Shown here piece by piece: positions 8,885 to 18,745 of a stretch of 64,000 nt of DNA (within the stretch, counting starts at the first letter, position 1; each line of letters starts with the position of its first letter). The notes under the pieces were generated by a model. The model was not told where the DNA came from, made no database searches, and saw nothing but the letters and a program-made list of their open reading frames with translations. The stretch spans positions 1,984,001 through 2,048,000 of the forward strand of contig NZ_RJUK01000001.1 in assembly GCF_003762925.1 (NCBI RefSeq). Direction: 5' to 3'. The stretch comes from Marinimicrobium koreense (lineage in GTDB: Bacteria; Pseudomonadota; Gammaproteobacteria; Pseudomonadales; Cellvibrionaceae). Position numbers and translations under genes: made by a program.

Positions 8885-9771
8885 GCACCGACTTCGACGC
8901 CTTCGCCGGCCCGTGGCGTGAACGCTTCAACCGGGGTTTGACCCGATTTCTCCCGCAACCCGATGCTCAGCGCCCACAGCTGGCCGAAGCCATGGCCTAC
9001 AGCCTGGCCAATGGCGGCAAGCGGGTCCGCCCCATGCTGGTCTACAGCACGGGCGCGGCGCTGCGCTACGAACCCGACCAGGCCCTGGATACGGTCGCGG
9101 TTGCCCTGGAATGCTTACACGCGTACAGCCTCATTCATGACGATTTGCCCGCCATGGACGATGATGACCTGCGCCGCGGCCAGCCCAGCTGCCACATTGC
9201 CTTCGACGAGGCGACGGCCATTCTGGCCGGAGATGCCCTGCAGACGCTCGCCTTTGAGGTGCTCGCCCGGTGCGACCGCCTGTCGGCGGAGCAGCGCGTG
9301 GCGCTGATTGCCGACCTGGCTCAGGCCGCCGGCGCACAGGGGATGGTACTGGGTCAGGCCATCGATCTCGGCGCCGTTCACCAAAGCCCGGACATCGCCC
9401 AACTGGAGCGCATGCACCAACACAAAACTGGCGCCCTGATTCGCGCCAGTGTCGCCATGGCGGCCCGCGCCTGCGGCGCCTCGACCGGTGAACGCGAGGC
9501 CCTGAGCGACTACGCCGGCGCCATCGGCCTGGCCTTTCAGGTGCAGGACGATATTCTGGATGTCATCGCCGATACCAGCACGCTGGGCAAGCCCCAGGGA
9601 GCCGACAACGCGCGGGACAAGCCCACCTATGTGTCCCTGCTCGGGCTCGACGGCGCACAATCCAAAGCCCGGGAACTGCTCACTCAGGCCCTCGACAGCC
9701 TGAGCGGGTTCGACGACAGCGCCACAGCGCTGCGCAGCCTCGCGCATTACATTATTGAGCGCGGGCACTGA
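8881..9771 (+). CDS. ispA: (2E,6E)-farnesyl diphosphate synthase
   Basis: IspA condenses isopentenyl diphosphate with DMAPP and GPP to form FPP for quinones and undecaprenyl carriers. The 296-residue protein has the first Asp-rich motif [10 protein letters not shown] (87-95), preceded by GGKRVRP, and the second motif FQVQDDILD. The region between is the all-helical prenyltransferase fold. It overlaps xseB by 4 bp and precedes dxs. Confidence 0.95.
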   Translation: MSTDFDAFAGPWRERFNRGLTRFLPQPDAQRPQLAEAMAYSLANGGKRVRPMLVYSTGAALRYEPDQALDTVAVALECLHAYSLIHDDLPAMDDDDLRRGQPSCHIAFDEATAILAGDALQTLAFEVLARCDRLSAEQRVALIADLAQAAGAQGMVLGQAIDLGAVHQSPDIAQLERMHQHKTGALIRASVAMAARACGASTGEREALSDYAGAIGLAFQVQDDILDVIADTSTLGKPQGADNARDKPTYVSLLGLDGAQSKARELLTQALDSLSGFDDSATALRSLAHYIIERGH

Positions 9772-9835
9772 CGCCCCGCTAGGCAGACGGGCTTCTGGCC
9801 CCTACAATGGCCCCTTTCCAATAACGACGTGACTC

Positions 9836-11704
9836 ATGTTTGACGAAATTCCCACAGACCGCCCGGAAACGCCCCTGCTCGACCAGATTGACTCGCCAGA
9901 GCAACTGCGGGCGCTGAATGAGCGGGACCTGGAGCCGCTGGCCGAGGAGCTGCGCGCCTACCTGCTGTACAGCGTGGGACAGAGCGGTGGACACTTTGGC
10001 GCCGGACTGGGGGTCGTGGAGCTGACAGTGGCCCTGCACTACGTCTATCACACCCCGGATGACCGCCTGGTATGGGACGTGGGCCACCAGACCTATCCCC
10101 ACAAAATCCTCACCGGCCGCCGCGAACGCATGAGCAGTATTCGTCAGGGGGGCGGCCTGTCCGGCTTTCCCAAGCGGGGCGAAAGCGAATACGATACTTT
10201 CGGGGTGGGCCATTCAAGCACGTCCCTCAGCGCCGCCCAGGGCATGGCTCTGGCCAGTGCCATGACCGGTAGCGAGCGCAAGTGTGCCGCCATTATCGGC
10301 GACGGCGCCATGACCGCCGGAATGGCGTTCGAGGCGCTCAACCACATTGCCCACACGGACACCGACCTGCTGGTCATCCTGAACGACAACAACATGTCGA
10401 TCTCCCCCAATGTGGGTGGGCTGGCCACCTACCTGTCCAAGGTATGGGGCAGCAAGTTCTACAACTCCCTGCGCGAAGGAAGTAAACAGGTACTCACCAA
10501 GATTCCCTCCGCCTGGGAGTTCGCCCGGCGCACCGAAGAACACTTCAAGGGCTTCATGTCCCCGGGCACCCTGTTTGAGGAAATGGGCTTCAACTACGTC
10601 GGCCCCATCGATGGCCATGACCTGGGCAGCCTGGTGCGCTACCTGCGCAATCTTCGCGAAGTCAAAGGCCCCAAGCTGCTGCACATCATCACCCGCAAGG
10701 GCAAAGGGTTTGGCCCGGCGGAGGACGACCCCGTGGGCTACCATGCGCTGAACAAGCTGGAGCCCAAACCGGCCCCCCGCAAACCCAGCGGCCCCAAGTA
10801 CCAGAAGGTGTTTGGCGACTGGCTGTGCGATATGGCAGCGCGGGATGAGCGGTTGATTGGTATTACCCCCGCCATGTGTGAGGGCTCCGGCATGGTGGAT
10901 TTCGCCCAGCGTTTCCCGGAGCGCTTCTACGATGTGGCCATTGCCGAGCAACACGCCGTCACATTGGCCGCTGGACTCGCCTGTGAGGGCCAGAAGCCGG
11001 TGGTCGCCATTTACTCCACCTTCCTCCAGCGCGCCTACGATCAACTGATCCACGATGTGGCACTACAGAACCTGGACGTCACCTTCGCCATCGACCGGGC
11101 CGGACTGGTCGGCGAAGACGGGCCCACCCACGGCGGCTCCTTTGATCTGACCTACCTGCGCTGCATTCCCAATATGGTGATCGCCGCCCCCAGCGACGAA
11201 AACGAGTGTCGCCAACTGCTGTACACCGCCTGGAAACATGAGGGACCGGCGGCGGTACGCTACCCACGAGGCACCGGCCCGGGAACGGATATTGAGCAGG
11301 CGATGAACGAACTGCCCATCGGTCAGGGACGGGAGCTGCGCCAGGGGCGCGAGGTGGTCATTCTGAACTTTGGCGCTTCACTCGCCACAGCCCTCACCGT
11401 GGCGGAGCGGATCGACGCCAGCGTCTGTGACATGCGCTTTGTCAAACCCCTGGATACCGCTCTGATTGAGCGCATGGCCGAGAGTCACACCCTGATTGTC
11501 ACGGTTGAGGAAAACGCCATCGCCGGCGGCGCCGGCAGTGCGGTGGGAGAGCACCTTGCCAGCCGGGCTATCGCGACCCCCTGGCTGCCCCTCGGGTTTC
11601 GCGACGAGTTCGCCGAACACGACAGTCAGAAAAAACAGCTGGCCAGCCAGGGCCTGGACGCGGACGGGATTGAGAGGGCTATCCGTAACCACCTCGGACA
11701 TTAA
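9836..11704 (+). CDS. dxs: 1-deoxy-D-xylulose-5-phosphate synthase
   Basis: DXS makes DXP from pyruvate and glyceraldehyde 3-phosphate using thiamine diphosphate, the first step of the MEP isoprenoid pathway. The 622-residue protein shows the ThDP motif [16 protein letters not shown]...[13 protein letters not shown], the transketolase pyrimidine-binding domain ([15 protein letters not shown], then [18 protein letters not shown]) and the C-terminal transketolase domain ([15 protein letters not shown]). The gap after ispA is 64 bp. A small GGACT-TGTTT-AGTCC hairpin at 11773-11787, followed by a mixed A/T stretch, may end the transcript. Confidence 0.96.
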   Translation: MFDEIPTDRPETPLLDQIDSPEQLRALNERDLEPLAEELRAYLLYSVGQSGGHFGAGLGVVELTVALHYVYHTPDDRLVWDVGHQTYPHKILTGRRERMSSIRQGGGLSGFPKRGESEYDTFGVGHSSTSLSAAQGMALASAMTGSERKCAAIIGDGAMTAGMAFEALNHIAHTDTDLLVILNDNNMSISPNVGGLATYLSKVWGSKFYNSLREGSKQVLTKIPSAWEFARRTEEHFKGFMSPGTLFEEMGFNYVGPIDGHDLGSLVRYLRNLREVKGPKLLHIITRKGKGFGPAEDDPVGYHALNKLEPKPAPRKPSGPKYQKVFGDWLCDMAARDERLIGITPAMCEGSGMVDFAQRFPERFYDVAIAEQHAVTLAAGLACEGQKPVVAIYSTFLQRAYDQLIHDVALQNLDVTFAIDRAGLVGEDGPTHGGSFDLTYLRCIPNMVIAAPSDENECRQLLYTAWKHEGPAAVRYPRGTGPGTDIEQAMNELPIGQGRELRQGREVVILNFGASLATALTVAERIDASVCDMRFVKPLDTALIERMAESHTLIVTVEENAIAGGAGSAVGEHLASRAIATPWLPLGFRDEFAEHDSQKKQLASQGLDADGIERAIRNHLGH

Positions 11705-11808
11705 CCCGCCTCTGGTGAGCATTCAAAATCTGAATACTCGAAAGCCCTACCATTCACTTTTCGACTAATAATGGACTTGTTTAGTCCAGAAAATCTTTCT
11801 ATCCTGAC

Positions 11809-11822
11809 TGTAATCGGTTACA
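11809..11822. promoter_or_regulatory. LacI-family-type operator, distal copy
   Basis: TGTAATCGGTTACA is a near-perfect 14-bp palindrome with the central CG typical of LacI/PurR-type operators. It lies 204 bp upstream, centre to centre, of a second copy. Confidence 0.55.
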
Positions 11823-12012
11823 AGAATTTTGAAGTGACATTCAGTAAGCGCGGCCACTCGCGCCTGAAAGCCGAATAAGAAACTTGAACTCCGTCTGCGA
11901 ACGAGCCAAGACAACTTCTATTTATTGGCCTCAAAACAAACGACGCAAGACCTTCGACCTCAATTAAACAAACCATCCATAGCTCAAACCAGGAGGACCA
12001 TATAGCCCAAAA

Positions 12013-12026
12013 TGTAACCGGTTACT
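12013..12026. promoter_or_regulatory. LacI-family-type operator, proximal copy
   Basis: TGTAACCGGTTACT is palindromic except for the outermost pair and shares its core with the distal copy. It sits 35 bp before the mannanase ATG, where a bound repressor would block transcription. The cognate regulator is not in the window. Confidence 0.55.
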
Positions 12027-12060
12027 TTTAATCAAAACTGATAATAATGAGGACTCAAGA

Positions 12061-13290
12061 ATGACTGCATTCACTCGAACCATCGCAACCACCCTGCTGA
12101 CACTGGCGGCGCTGTCAGTCCAAGCCGACCTGTCTGTCTCAGGCACACAGTTACTCGACGGAAACGGCAACGCCTTTGTAATGCGTGGCGTCAATGTGCC
12201 TCACGCCTGGTTCAGCGGACAAACCGATCAGTCTTTGCAGGATATTGCCACCCTCGGGGCCAATACCGTGAGGATCGTACTGAGCAATGGCGCCCAGTGG
12301 AACCGTACCCCGGCCTCTGAAGTGGCCAGTATCATAAGCCGGGCCAAATCAGAAGAGCTTATTACGGTGCTGGAGGTCCACGACACAACCGGCTACGGTG
12401 AAGCGGGCAGCGCGGCGACAGTGTCCCAAGCGGTCGATTACTGGCTGGACATTCAGAACGTTCTGCAGGGTGAAGAGGACTATGTGATCATCAATATCGC
12501 CAACGAACCCTTCGGCAACGGACCATCGGCGAGTGACTGGGTCAGCGCTCACACCCAGGCGATCAGCCGACTGCGCAATGCCGGCCTGAATCATACCCTG
12601 ATGGTCGACGCCGCCAACTGGGGGCAGGACTGGCAGGGCATTATGCGCGACAACGCGCAGCAGGTTCTGGCCAGCGACCCTCAAAGTAACGTCATATTCA
12701 GCGTTCACATGTATGAAGTGTATGACAGTGACAACGCCGTCAACAGCTACCTGTCCAGCTTCAACAATCAGGGCCTCGCTCTGGTCATAGGCGAGTTTGC
12801 TGCCGATCACTACGGAAGCTACGTCGCCGCCGATGCCATCATGGCACGGGCCGAGCAGTACGGTTATGGCTACCTGGGTTGGTCCTGGTCCGGAAACAGC
12901 TCCGACCTGTCCTCTCTGGATATTGTCAACAATTTCAACGGCAGCAGCCTGACCAGCTGGGGCAATCAGCTGTTTTATGCCACCAATGGCATCGCCAATA
13001 CGAGCAACTCCGCCAGCATCTTTGGTGGCAGCAGTGGTGACGGCAACAGCTGTGGCACTGCCTCCAATGGCTACCCCTATTGCTGTGACTCCAGCTCTGA
13101 TACCGGCGGCGGCTGGGGATGGGAAAACGGAGAGAGCTGTGTCATGCCCGATGGCGGCTCCTCAGGCTCGGGCCCCAGCACCTGCAACTGGTACGGAAGC
13201 ATTTACCCGGTTTGCCAGAACCAGAGCACTGGCTGGGGATGGGAAAATGACCAGAGCTGCATAGGCCAGAGCACCTGCGATAACCAATAA
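12061..13290 (+). CDS. secreted GH5 endo-beta-mannanase-like hydrolase with two CBM10 modules
   Basis: The 409-residue preprotein has a signal peptide (cleavage near SVQA-DLSV, residue 22). A GH5 catalytic domain follows (about 24-315), then a Ser/Gly linker and two CBM10 modules (about 329-361 and 374-407). Both CBM10s show the pattern C...GYPYCC/IYPVC...GWGWEN..SC. The acid/base Glu is E149 (IANEP) and the nucleophile is E245 (VIGEFA). The RGVNVPHAW start and the overall pattern fit subfamily GH5_8, mostly beta-mannanases. CBM10 binds crystalline cellulose, so the enzyme probably attacks mannan embedded in plant cell wall. Two operator-like palindromes suggest LacI-type repression. Confidence 0.9.
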   Translation: MTAFTRTIATTLLTLAALSVQADLSVSGTQLLDGNGNAFVMRGVNVPHAWFSGQTDQSLQDIATLGANTVRIVLSNGAQWNRTPASEVASIISRAKSEELITVLEVHDTTGYGEAGSAATVSQAVDYWLDIQNVLQGEEDYVIINIANEPFGNGPSASDWVSAHTQAISRLRNAGLNHTLMVDAANWGQDWQGIMRDNAQQVLASDPQSNVIFSVHMYEVYDSDNAVNSYLSSFNNQGLALVIGEFAADHYGSYVAADAIMARAEQYGYGYLGWSWSGNSSDLSSLDIVNNFNGSSLTSWGNQLFYATNGIANTSNSASIFGGSSGDGNSCGTASNGYPYCCDSSSDTGGGWGWENGESCVMPDGGSSGSGPSTCNWYGSIYPVCQNQSTGWGWENDQSCIGQSTCDNQ

Positions 13291-13387
13291 CCCACCGGCG
13301 GTCCGCATCATGCGGGCCGCGCCCCCTGGCAATAAAGTCACAAAGACCGTAAGGTACAGAGCTGGTTATCTGAACAACGGTCCTGTC

Positions 13388-14413
13388 ATGATGCACGCCC
13401 CTAAACTCGAACCTTCTCCGGTGACTGAATGGCACAATGTCACCCCAAAGCAGTTTATCACCGAGATCGCACCCCGATTCGAACCGGCGATTCTGCGCGG
13501 TTATACCCAGGACTGGCCCGCTGTCACTCACGCCCTCAAGTCGCAACAGGCGTTGCGCGAGTATCTTGTCGGCTTCAGCCGGGGCGAGCCGATCGAGCTG
13601 TTTTTGGGCGCACCCGAGATTGGAGGACGCTTTTCCTACGACGAGCACCTGCAGGGCTTCAATTTTGTTCGTCGTAAAGATCACTTTGAAACCGCCCTGC
13701 AGCGCCTCCAGCGCATGGAAGACGATGCCAATCCGCCGGCGTTTTATATCGGTGCCACCGCCATCCCACACACCCTGCCGGGACTGGAGCGTGACAACAC
13801 CATGAACCTGGTGGACGAGCGGGTTCCCCCCAATATCTGGATTGGCAATCGCACCACCATCCCCACCCATTATGATGTTTCGGACAACCTCGCCTGCGTC
13901 GTGGCCGGGCGACGGCGCTTTACCCTGTTTCCGCCCGAACAGGTCCGCAACCTGTACGTCGGCCCCATCGACTTTACCCCCGCTGGTCAGCCCATCAGTC
14001 TGGTAGACCCCTACCAGCCGGACCTTGAGCGCTTCCCGAAGTTTGCCGAGGCCATGCCCACGGCGCGCGTCGCCGAACTTGAGCCCGGTGATGTGCTCTA
14101 CATTCCGTCCCTGTGGTGGCACCAGGTGGAATCTCTGGCGAGGTTCAATGTGCTGATCAATTATTGGTGGGAGACCGGCGTACCAAACACCGGCTCACCC
14201 TTTGAGGCTCTGGTGCACGGTCTGTTGACGGTTCGTCAATTGCCGTTGGAAAAACGCCGGGCCTGGCAGACGTTTTTCGATCACTACCTGTTCAGCGAAA
14301 CCGACCCGGCGGAGCACTTATCACCGGAACAACGACGGGCGTTGGGGGAAATGACGCCGGAGCTGGCTGACTACCTGAAGGGCTTTTTGCGCAACGCCCT
14401 GGACCGGCGCTGA
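13388..14413 (+). CDS. JmjC-like cupin-domain protein (cupin_8)
   Basis: The product has 341 residues from ATG 13388; an upstream in-frame start at 13310 has no ribosome site. The fold is that of Fe(II)/2-oxoglutarate oxygenases: facial triad H161-x-D163 (THYDVSDN) and H245 (SLWWHQVES), the strand GRRRFTLFPPEQ, and GDVLYIPSLWWHQV. Related bacterial proteins hydroxylate protein side chains or are of unknown function, and in Cellvibrio and Xanthomonas relatives they often occur in polysaccharide-use loci. It follows the mannanase gene by about 100 bp and may share its regulation, but that is an inference. A strong terminator follows. Confidence 0.85.
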   Translation: MMHAPKLEPSPVTEWHNVTPKQFITEIAPRFEPAILRGYTQDWPAVTHALKSQQALREYLVGFSRGEPIELFLGAPEIGGRFSYDEHLQGFNFVRRKDHFETALQRLQRMEDDANPPAFYIGATAIPHTLPGLERDNTMNLVDERVPPNIWIGNRTTIPTHYDVSDNLACVVAGRRRFTLFPPEQVRNLYVGPIDFTPAGQPISLVDPYQPDLERFPKFAEAMPTARVAELEPGDVLYIPSLWWHQVESLARFNVLINYWWETGVPNTGSPFEALVHGLLTVRQLPLEKRRAWQTFFDHYLFSETDPAEHLSPEQRRALGEMTPELADYLKGFLRNALDRR

Positions 14414-14423
14414 TCACGCTCCC

Positions 14424-14456
14424 AAAAAAGAAAGGGGCCCTCGAAGGGCCCCTTTC
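14424..14456. terminator. bidirectional rho-independent terminator
   Basis: The 12-bp stem GAAAGGGGCCCT / AGGGCCCCTTTC (14430-14441, 14445-14456) has a CGA loop. An A6 run precedes it and becomes a T6 tail for the minus-strand MFS gene. On the plus strand the stem ends in TTTC followed by TATT. It lies between the converging cupin and MFS genes and can serve both. Confidence 0.85.
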
Positions 14457-14490
14457 TATTCAGCGTCAAACGCTCTGATCTGCGATCCGA

Positions 14491-16080
14491 TCAGGCACCA
14501 CCGGTACCCGGCTCACCCCGATCCAGTTTGACGGCACGGTAGCCACCGCGCTTGCGATCGTAGATGAACATGCCGGCGAAGAAGGCAGCCACGATCAACG
14601 CAATAGGCGCAACCCAACGGAACGCCATACGGCCACCGTAGTTGTCGGCCGGACGCAACACCGCACCCGCTTCAGCCTGCAGATCGGCAGCCGCCGGAAT
14701 GCCCGAGTCCAGCAAGGCACGCAGGGCATTACCGGTCAGAGGGCCGTTGAGTTCACCATCAGCGCGATAGTCCGACAGCGCGATCTCGTTCCGCTCGATC
14801 ACGGTCTCGACGTCAGCGGGCAGATAGCCGAGCTCGGAGAGTGCGTCCAGATCGCCCGAGGCCTGCTCGGCGCGCTCCAGATACAGCGGGAAGGTTTCTT
14901 CCACCTCTTCAAGAATGGCGACTGTGCGCTGCTCATCCAGTGCCTCGGGCATATAGCGGTCGGCGACCACGCCCATCTGACCCTGCAGCGTACCGGAGAC
15001 CCCCATACCCGCACCGATCATCAGCACGATACCGACCGAGCCGGCCTTGGGGAAACGCTCGCTCATCAAGCCCACCATGGTGGGGAAGAAGAAGGCCACA
15101 CCAAAGGCAAACACGGTAGCGGCGAACAGCAGCTTGACCATACCGGTTTCAAAGATCGAGAACAGGATCAGACCGGTGCCGGTCAGAATCGCGGCGCAGA
15201 ACAGCATGCCGGTCGGCGCCAGGCGCTCAACCACCGGGCCGGCGAACAGGCGCAGAACCGCCATCAAACCGGTCAACCAGGCAAATACCAACATGCCGTG
15301 CATGCCCGCATTTTCCAGTACATCCGGAATCCAACGCATGGGGCCCAGCTCCAGCGAGAGGGTGATCATCTTGATGACGATCAGCAGCAGCACGATGGGG
15401 TGGGTGATGGTATAGAGCAGCACTTCCTTGACCGGCACACCGGCTTCGGCGGTTTCGGTCTTGGGGAACTTGAGCGGCAGCAGCATGGCGCCGTAGATGA
15501 AAATCGGGATGTACATGACGCCGATGTGAACGGTCCAGTGGCCCAGGTCGATGGCACCAAGATCACCGATCTGCGACATGAAGAAACCCAACAGAGCACC
15601 AACCACCATACCGCCGGGGAAAAAGGCGTGGAAGTGGTTGAGCTTGACCGTTTTGCGCTCCGGGTACAGCGCCGCCGTCATTGGGTTACCGGTGGCCTCA
15701 ATCAGGCCATTGCCAATCCCCATGACGATCGCGCCCAGGAACAGGACCCAATAACCGCTCGGCGAGCCGGATACGAAGTAGGCCGACAGCACCAGACTGA
15801 CACCGATCAGGTGACTGAAAAACGCCCCTGTCGCCGCGACCCGCAGGCCGATTTTTTCCAGAAAGGGTGCAACAAAAATCAGGGAGAGTGCCATCCCCCA
15901 CAGCACGGCGCCGCCGATCATACCGATATCGGCGTTGGTCAGAATAAACTCGGTTTTCAACTGACCGAGAATACCGCCCACCAGGGCGAAGGAAAACGCG
16001 GTGGGGAACAGGGCAATACACGCCCCGACAAATAACCGCTTACGATTGATGCCATTGGCATCGACAGTGGCTGTACTCAT
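14491..16080 (-). CDS. MFS transporter, probable sugar uptake, with a large C-terminal loop insert
   Basis: The protein has 529 residues and twelve predicted helices. Helices 1-11 are closely spaced (GGAVLWGMALSLIFVAPFLE in the motif A region, GNGLIEATGNPMTAALYP). Then comes an unusual hydrophilic insert of about 100 residues (roughly 385-485; acidic, VADRYMPEALDEQR to RPADNYGG), and the last helix VAPIALIVAAFFAGMFIY. It is the last gene of an operon with a Gfo/Idh/MocA dehydrogenase and a sugar isomerase/epimerase, so it most likely imports their substrate. The substrate cannot be read from sequence. The insert is worth modelling. Confidence 0.87.
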   Translation of the reverse strand: MSTATVDANGINRKRLFVGACIALFPTAFSFALVGGILGQLKTEFILTNADIGMIGGAVLWGMALSLIFVAPFLEKIGLRVAATGAFFSHLIGVSLVLSAYFVSGSPSGYWVLFLGAIVMGIGNGLIEATGNPMTAALYPERKTVKLNHFHAFFPGGMVVGALLGFFMSQIGDLGAIDLGHWTVHIGVMYIPIFIYGAMLLPLKFPKTETAEAGVPVKEVLLYTITHPIVLLLIVIKMITLSLELGPMRWIPDVLENAGMHGMLVFAWLTGLMAVLRLFAGPVVERLAPTGMLFCAAILTGTGLILFSIFETGMVKLLFAATVFAFGVAFFFPTMVGLMSERFPKAGSVGIVLMIGAGMGVSGTLQGQMGVVADRYMPEALDEQRTVAILEEVEETFPLYLERAEQASGDLDALSELGYLPADVETVIERNEIALSDYRADGELNGPLTGNALRALLDSGIPAAADLQAEAGAVLRPADNYGGRMAFRWVAPIALIVAAFFAGMFIYDRKRGGYRAVKLDRGEPGTGGA

Positions 16081-16187
16081 AACTCACATCCTCATTATTT
16101 TTATCAACGCACCCGCCAGCGGTTGCCGGCGGGTGCGTGACCGTTTCGGGCACTATCGCCCGTCTTTGGTTACTGCTTTACAGAACG

Positions 16188-17339
16188 TCAGGAAACCAGC
16201 GGCGTCCAGCGGCCATCGGCCTCGGACGAGTTCAGCACCGCTTCAATAAACCGCATGCCCAGCACACCGGTTTCAATACCGGGTATCCAGGATTCGATCG
16301 GGTGCTGTTCGCCCTTGCGCTTGGCCACCAGAACATCGGCCACGTCGGTGTAGAGCGTAGCAAACGCCTCCAGGTAGCCCTCCGGGTGCCCAAACGGAAT
16401 GCGAATACCGCGGGTCGCAATATCACTGTCGATATTGTCGTCCCGACGGGTAATCCGCTGGTGATGTCCGGCCAGCGGCGTCAGCCAGAGCTCATTGGGT
16501 TTTTCCTGAGCCCACTCCAGCCCCGCTTTGTCACCAAAGATGCGGATCTTCAGACCATTCTCACAACCGGGCGCGATCTGACTGGTCCAGAGCATGCCTT
16601 TGGCACCGCCTTTGAAGCGCATCATAGCGTGGACGTTATCGTCCACCGCCCGACCCGGAACAAAGGCGGTGAGGTCCGCACTGACCGAATCCAGCTCAAG
16701 CTGAGAAATAAAGGTGGCCAACTGGAAGGCGTGGGTGCCGATGTCGCCCAGGCAGCCCGCTTTACCGGAACGCTTGGGATCCGTGCGCCAGGCCGCCTGC
16801 TTGTTGTCTTCCTCCGGAGCCTGGGTCAACCACTCCTGGGGGTATTCCACCTGCACCAGGCGAACCTGACCCAAATCGCCCCGCTCGACCATTTCGCGGG
16901 CGTAGCGCACCAGCGGGTAGGCACTGTAGTTGTGGGTCAGCGCAAAGAACGCATCGCTCTTGGCGCAGATCTGCTCCAGCTCCAGAGCTTCTTCCAGCGT
17001 GCGGGTGACCGGCTTGTCGCAGATCACGTTGATGCCGGCTTCCAGGGCGGCCTTGGCCACCGGGAAGTGCATGTGGTTGGGCGTGACAATGGCCACCGCC
17101 TCAATCCCGTCCTCACGCTTGGCCTCAGCGGCGAACATCTCCTCGTAGGAGGCGTAGGAACGATCTGGCGCAATGTGCAGCTCATCGGCGGAGGCTTTGG
17201 CCACGTCCGGCTTGGAGGACAGGGCCCCGGCGACCAGTTCATAGCGATCATCAATGCGCGCGGCAATACGGTGAACACCGCCAATAAAGGCGCCCTGTCC
17301 ACCACCGACCATGCCTAGGCGAACTCGTGCATCAGCCAT
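16188..17339 (-). CDS. Gfo/Idh/MocA family NAD(P)-dependent dehydrogenase
   Basis: The 383-residue protein has an N-terminal Rossmann domain (LGMVGGGQGAFIGGVHR; EAVAIVTPNHMHFPVAKAALEAG; ICDKPVTRTLEEA with the family's EKP-type motif as DKP) and a C-terminal alpha/beta substrate domain with the GDIGTHAFQLATF catalytic helix (Asp and His). Such enzymes oxidise or reduce sugar hydroxyls, often at C3 of glycosides. Its start overlaps the stop of the preceding isomerase gene (TAATG), with GGAGG upstream. With that gene and the MFS transporter it forms a compact sugar-conversion operon. The substrate is unknown. Confidence 0.92.
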   Translation of the reverse strand: MADARVRLGMVGGGQGAFIGGVHRIAARIDDRYELVAGALSSKPDVAKASADELHIAPDRSYASYEEMFAAEAKREDGIEAVAIVTPNHMHFPVAKAALEAGINVICDKPVTRTLEEALELEQICAKSDAFFALTHNYSAYPLVRYAREMVERGDLGQVRLVQVEYPQEWLTQAPEEDNKQAAWRTDPKRSGKAGCLGDIGTHAFQLATFISQLELDSVSADLTAFVPGRAVDDNVHAMMRFKGGAKGMLWTSQIAPGCENGLKIRIFGDKAGLEWAQEKPNELWLTPLAGHHQRITRRDDNIDSDIATRGIRIPFGHPEGYLEAFATLYTDVADVLVAKRKGEQHPIESWIPGIETGVLGMRFIEAVLNSSEADGRWTPLVS

Positions 17340-18400
17340 TACTTACCTCCCAAACCCAGAATGCGGCGGTTACTTTCTTCATCGGCGTCTCCTCCTGCAA
17401 AATCGTCAAAAGCCTTCTCCGTTACACGGATGATATGGTCATTGACGAATTTCACGCCTTCTTCCGCCCCTGCTTCGGGATGTTTCAGCGCGCACTCCCA
17501 CTCAATCACGGCCCAACCGTCGAAACCGTTGGCGGTCAGAATCGAGAAGATGCGCTTGAAGTCGGTCTGCCCATCGCCCAGCGAACGGAAGCGACCGGCA
17601 CGCTCGACCCAACCCTCGTAACCGCCATAAACGCCCTGTCGGGCGCTGGGATTGAACTCGGCGTCCTTGACGTGAAACATTTTGATGCGATCAATGTAGC
17701 GCTCGAGGAAACCGATATAGTCGAGATTCTGCAGGACCAGGTGGCTGGGATCGTACAGAATGTTGGCGCGCGGGTGGTTGTCCACTTCCTTCAGGAAGCG
17801 TTCGAAGGTAGCGCCATCGTGCAGGTCTTCACCCGGGTGAATTTCGTAGCACAGGTCCACACCCGCCTCGTCAAAGGCGTCCAGAATCGGCAGCCAGCGC
17901 TTGGCCAGCTCTTTGAAACCGGTGTCCACCAGGCCCGCCGGGCGCTGGGGCCAGGGGTACATGAAGGGCCACAACAGGGCGCCGGAGAAGGTGCCGTGGG
18001 TTTTCAGACCCAGGTTCTTGCTGGCCTTGGCCGCCAGCATCAGCTGGTTGACCGCCCACTTCTGGCGCTCATCGGGCTTGCCGTGCAGCTCCGGCGGAGC
18101 AAAGCCATCAAACATCTCGTCGTACACCGGGTGTACAGCTACCAACTGACCCTGCAGGTGGGTCGACAGGTCGGTAAGCTCCAGGCCGTAGCGCGCCAGG
18201 GTATCTTTCACTTCCTGGCAGTAATCGAGACTCTCCGCGGCCTTTTCGAGATCGAACAGGCGCTTGTCCCAGGACGGAATCTGGATGCCTTTGAAGCCCA
18301 GGCCACCGGCCCACTTGGATACGTTTTCCAGGCTGTTGAACGGCGCTTCGTCGCCGGCGAACTGGGCCAGGAATAGCGCGGGCCCTTTCATCGTCTTCAT
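17339..18400 (-). CDS. sugar phosphate isomerase/epimerase (xylose isomerase-like TIM barrel)
   Basis: The product has 353 residues from ATG 18400, which is preceded by GGGGGAGA. An ATG 15 bp further upstream lacks a ribosome site. The AP_endonuc_2 TIM barrel is shown by GFKGIQIPSWD, LSTHLQGQL, CYEIHPGED, NILYDPSHLVLQ, MFHVKDAEF and WAVIEWECAL. The conserved Glu, Asp, His and Glu form the divalent-metal site. It is the first gene of the operon. Pairing with a Gfo/Idh/MocA oxidoreductase suggests processing of a keto-sugar or inositol-like compound, as in 3-keto-glycoside routes. That pathway is an inference. Confidence 0.88.
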   Translation of the reverse strand: MKTMKGPALFLAQFAGDEAPFNSLENVSKWAGGLGFKGIQIPSWDKRLFDLEKAAESLDYCQEVKDTLARYGLELTDLSTHLQGQLVAVHPVYDEMFDGFAPPELHGKPDERQKWAVNQLMLAAKASKNLGLKTHGTFSGALLWPFMYPWPQRPAGLVDTGFKELAKRWLPILDAFDEAGVDLCYEIHPGEDLHDGATFERFLKEVDNHPRANILYDPSHLVLQNLDYIGFLERYIDRIKMFHVKDAEFNPSARQGVYGGYEGWVERAGRFRSLGDGQTDFKRIFSILTANGFDGWAVIEWECALKHPEAGAEEGVKFVNDHIIRVTEKAFDDFAGGDADEESNRRILGLGGK

Positions 18401-18745
18401 TATTGTCTCCCCCATCGGTTTGGTGGATTATCAACCGGGTACCGGCAAACCACTTCTCGCGAAGCGGGACCGAGCCAGTACCCACAATAGATTGCCGTGT
18501 CGTCATCGCTTCACGACAGCGCTGTCAGCAAATGCGGTTGGGCGATTATGGCATCACCGGCGCCATATCTCTACCGCGGAACCCGAGCTGCGCCCGTAAA
18601 GATACGATAATAAACGGGTTAATGTCGATTCGACCACTAAAGAGCGAGTTTTTCAACAGAGAATTACTTTTTATATAGTAAAACCCGGAAATAAAGGGTT
18701 GCGGCGGGACGAGCAAAGGGGGCAGGAAGTACGGAAGTGCTATAT

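Larger units (their letters stand above)
11705..12060. other. promoter/operator region of the mannanase gene
   Basis: The 356-bp region is clearly AT-richer than its surroundings and carries no plausible gene. It contains two LacI-family-like palindromes listed separately. The mannanase start codon is preceded by AATGAGGA. Confidence 0.6.

Noticed and set aside
18430-18460. A LacI-like operator (AACCGGGTACCGGC) before the sugar operon
   Set aside because: The two halves form a direct repeat of CCGG rather than a palindrome and do not match the mannanase operators.
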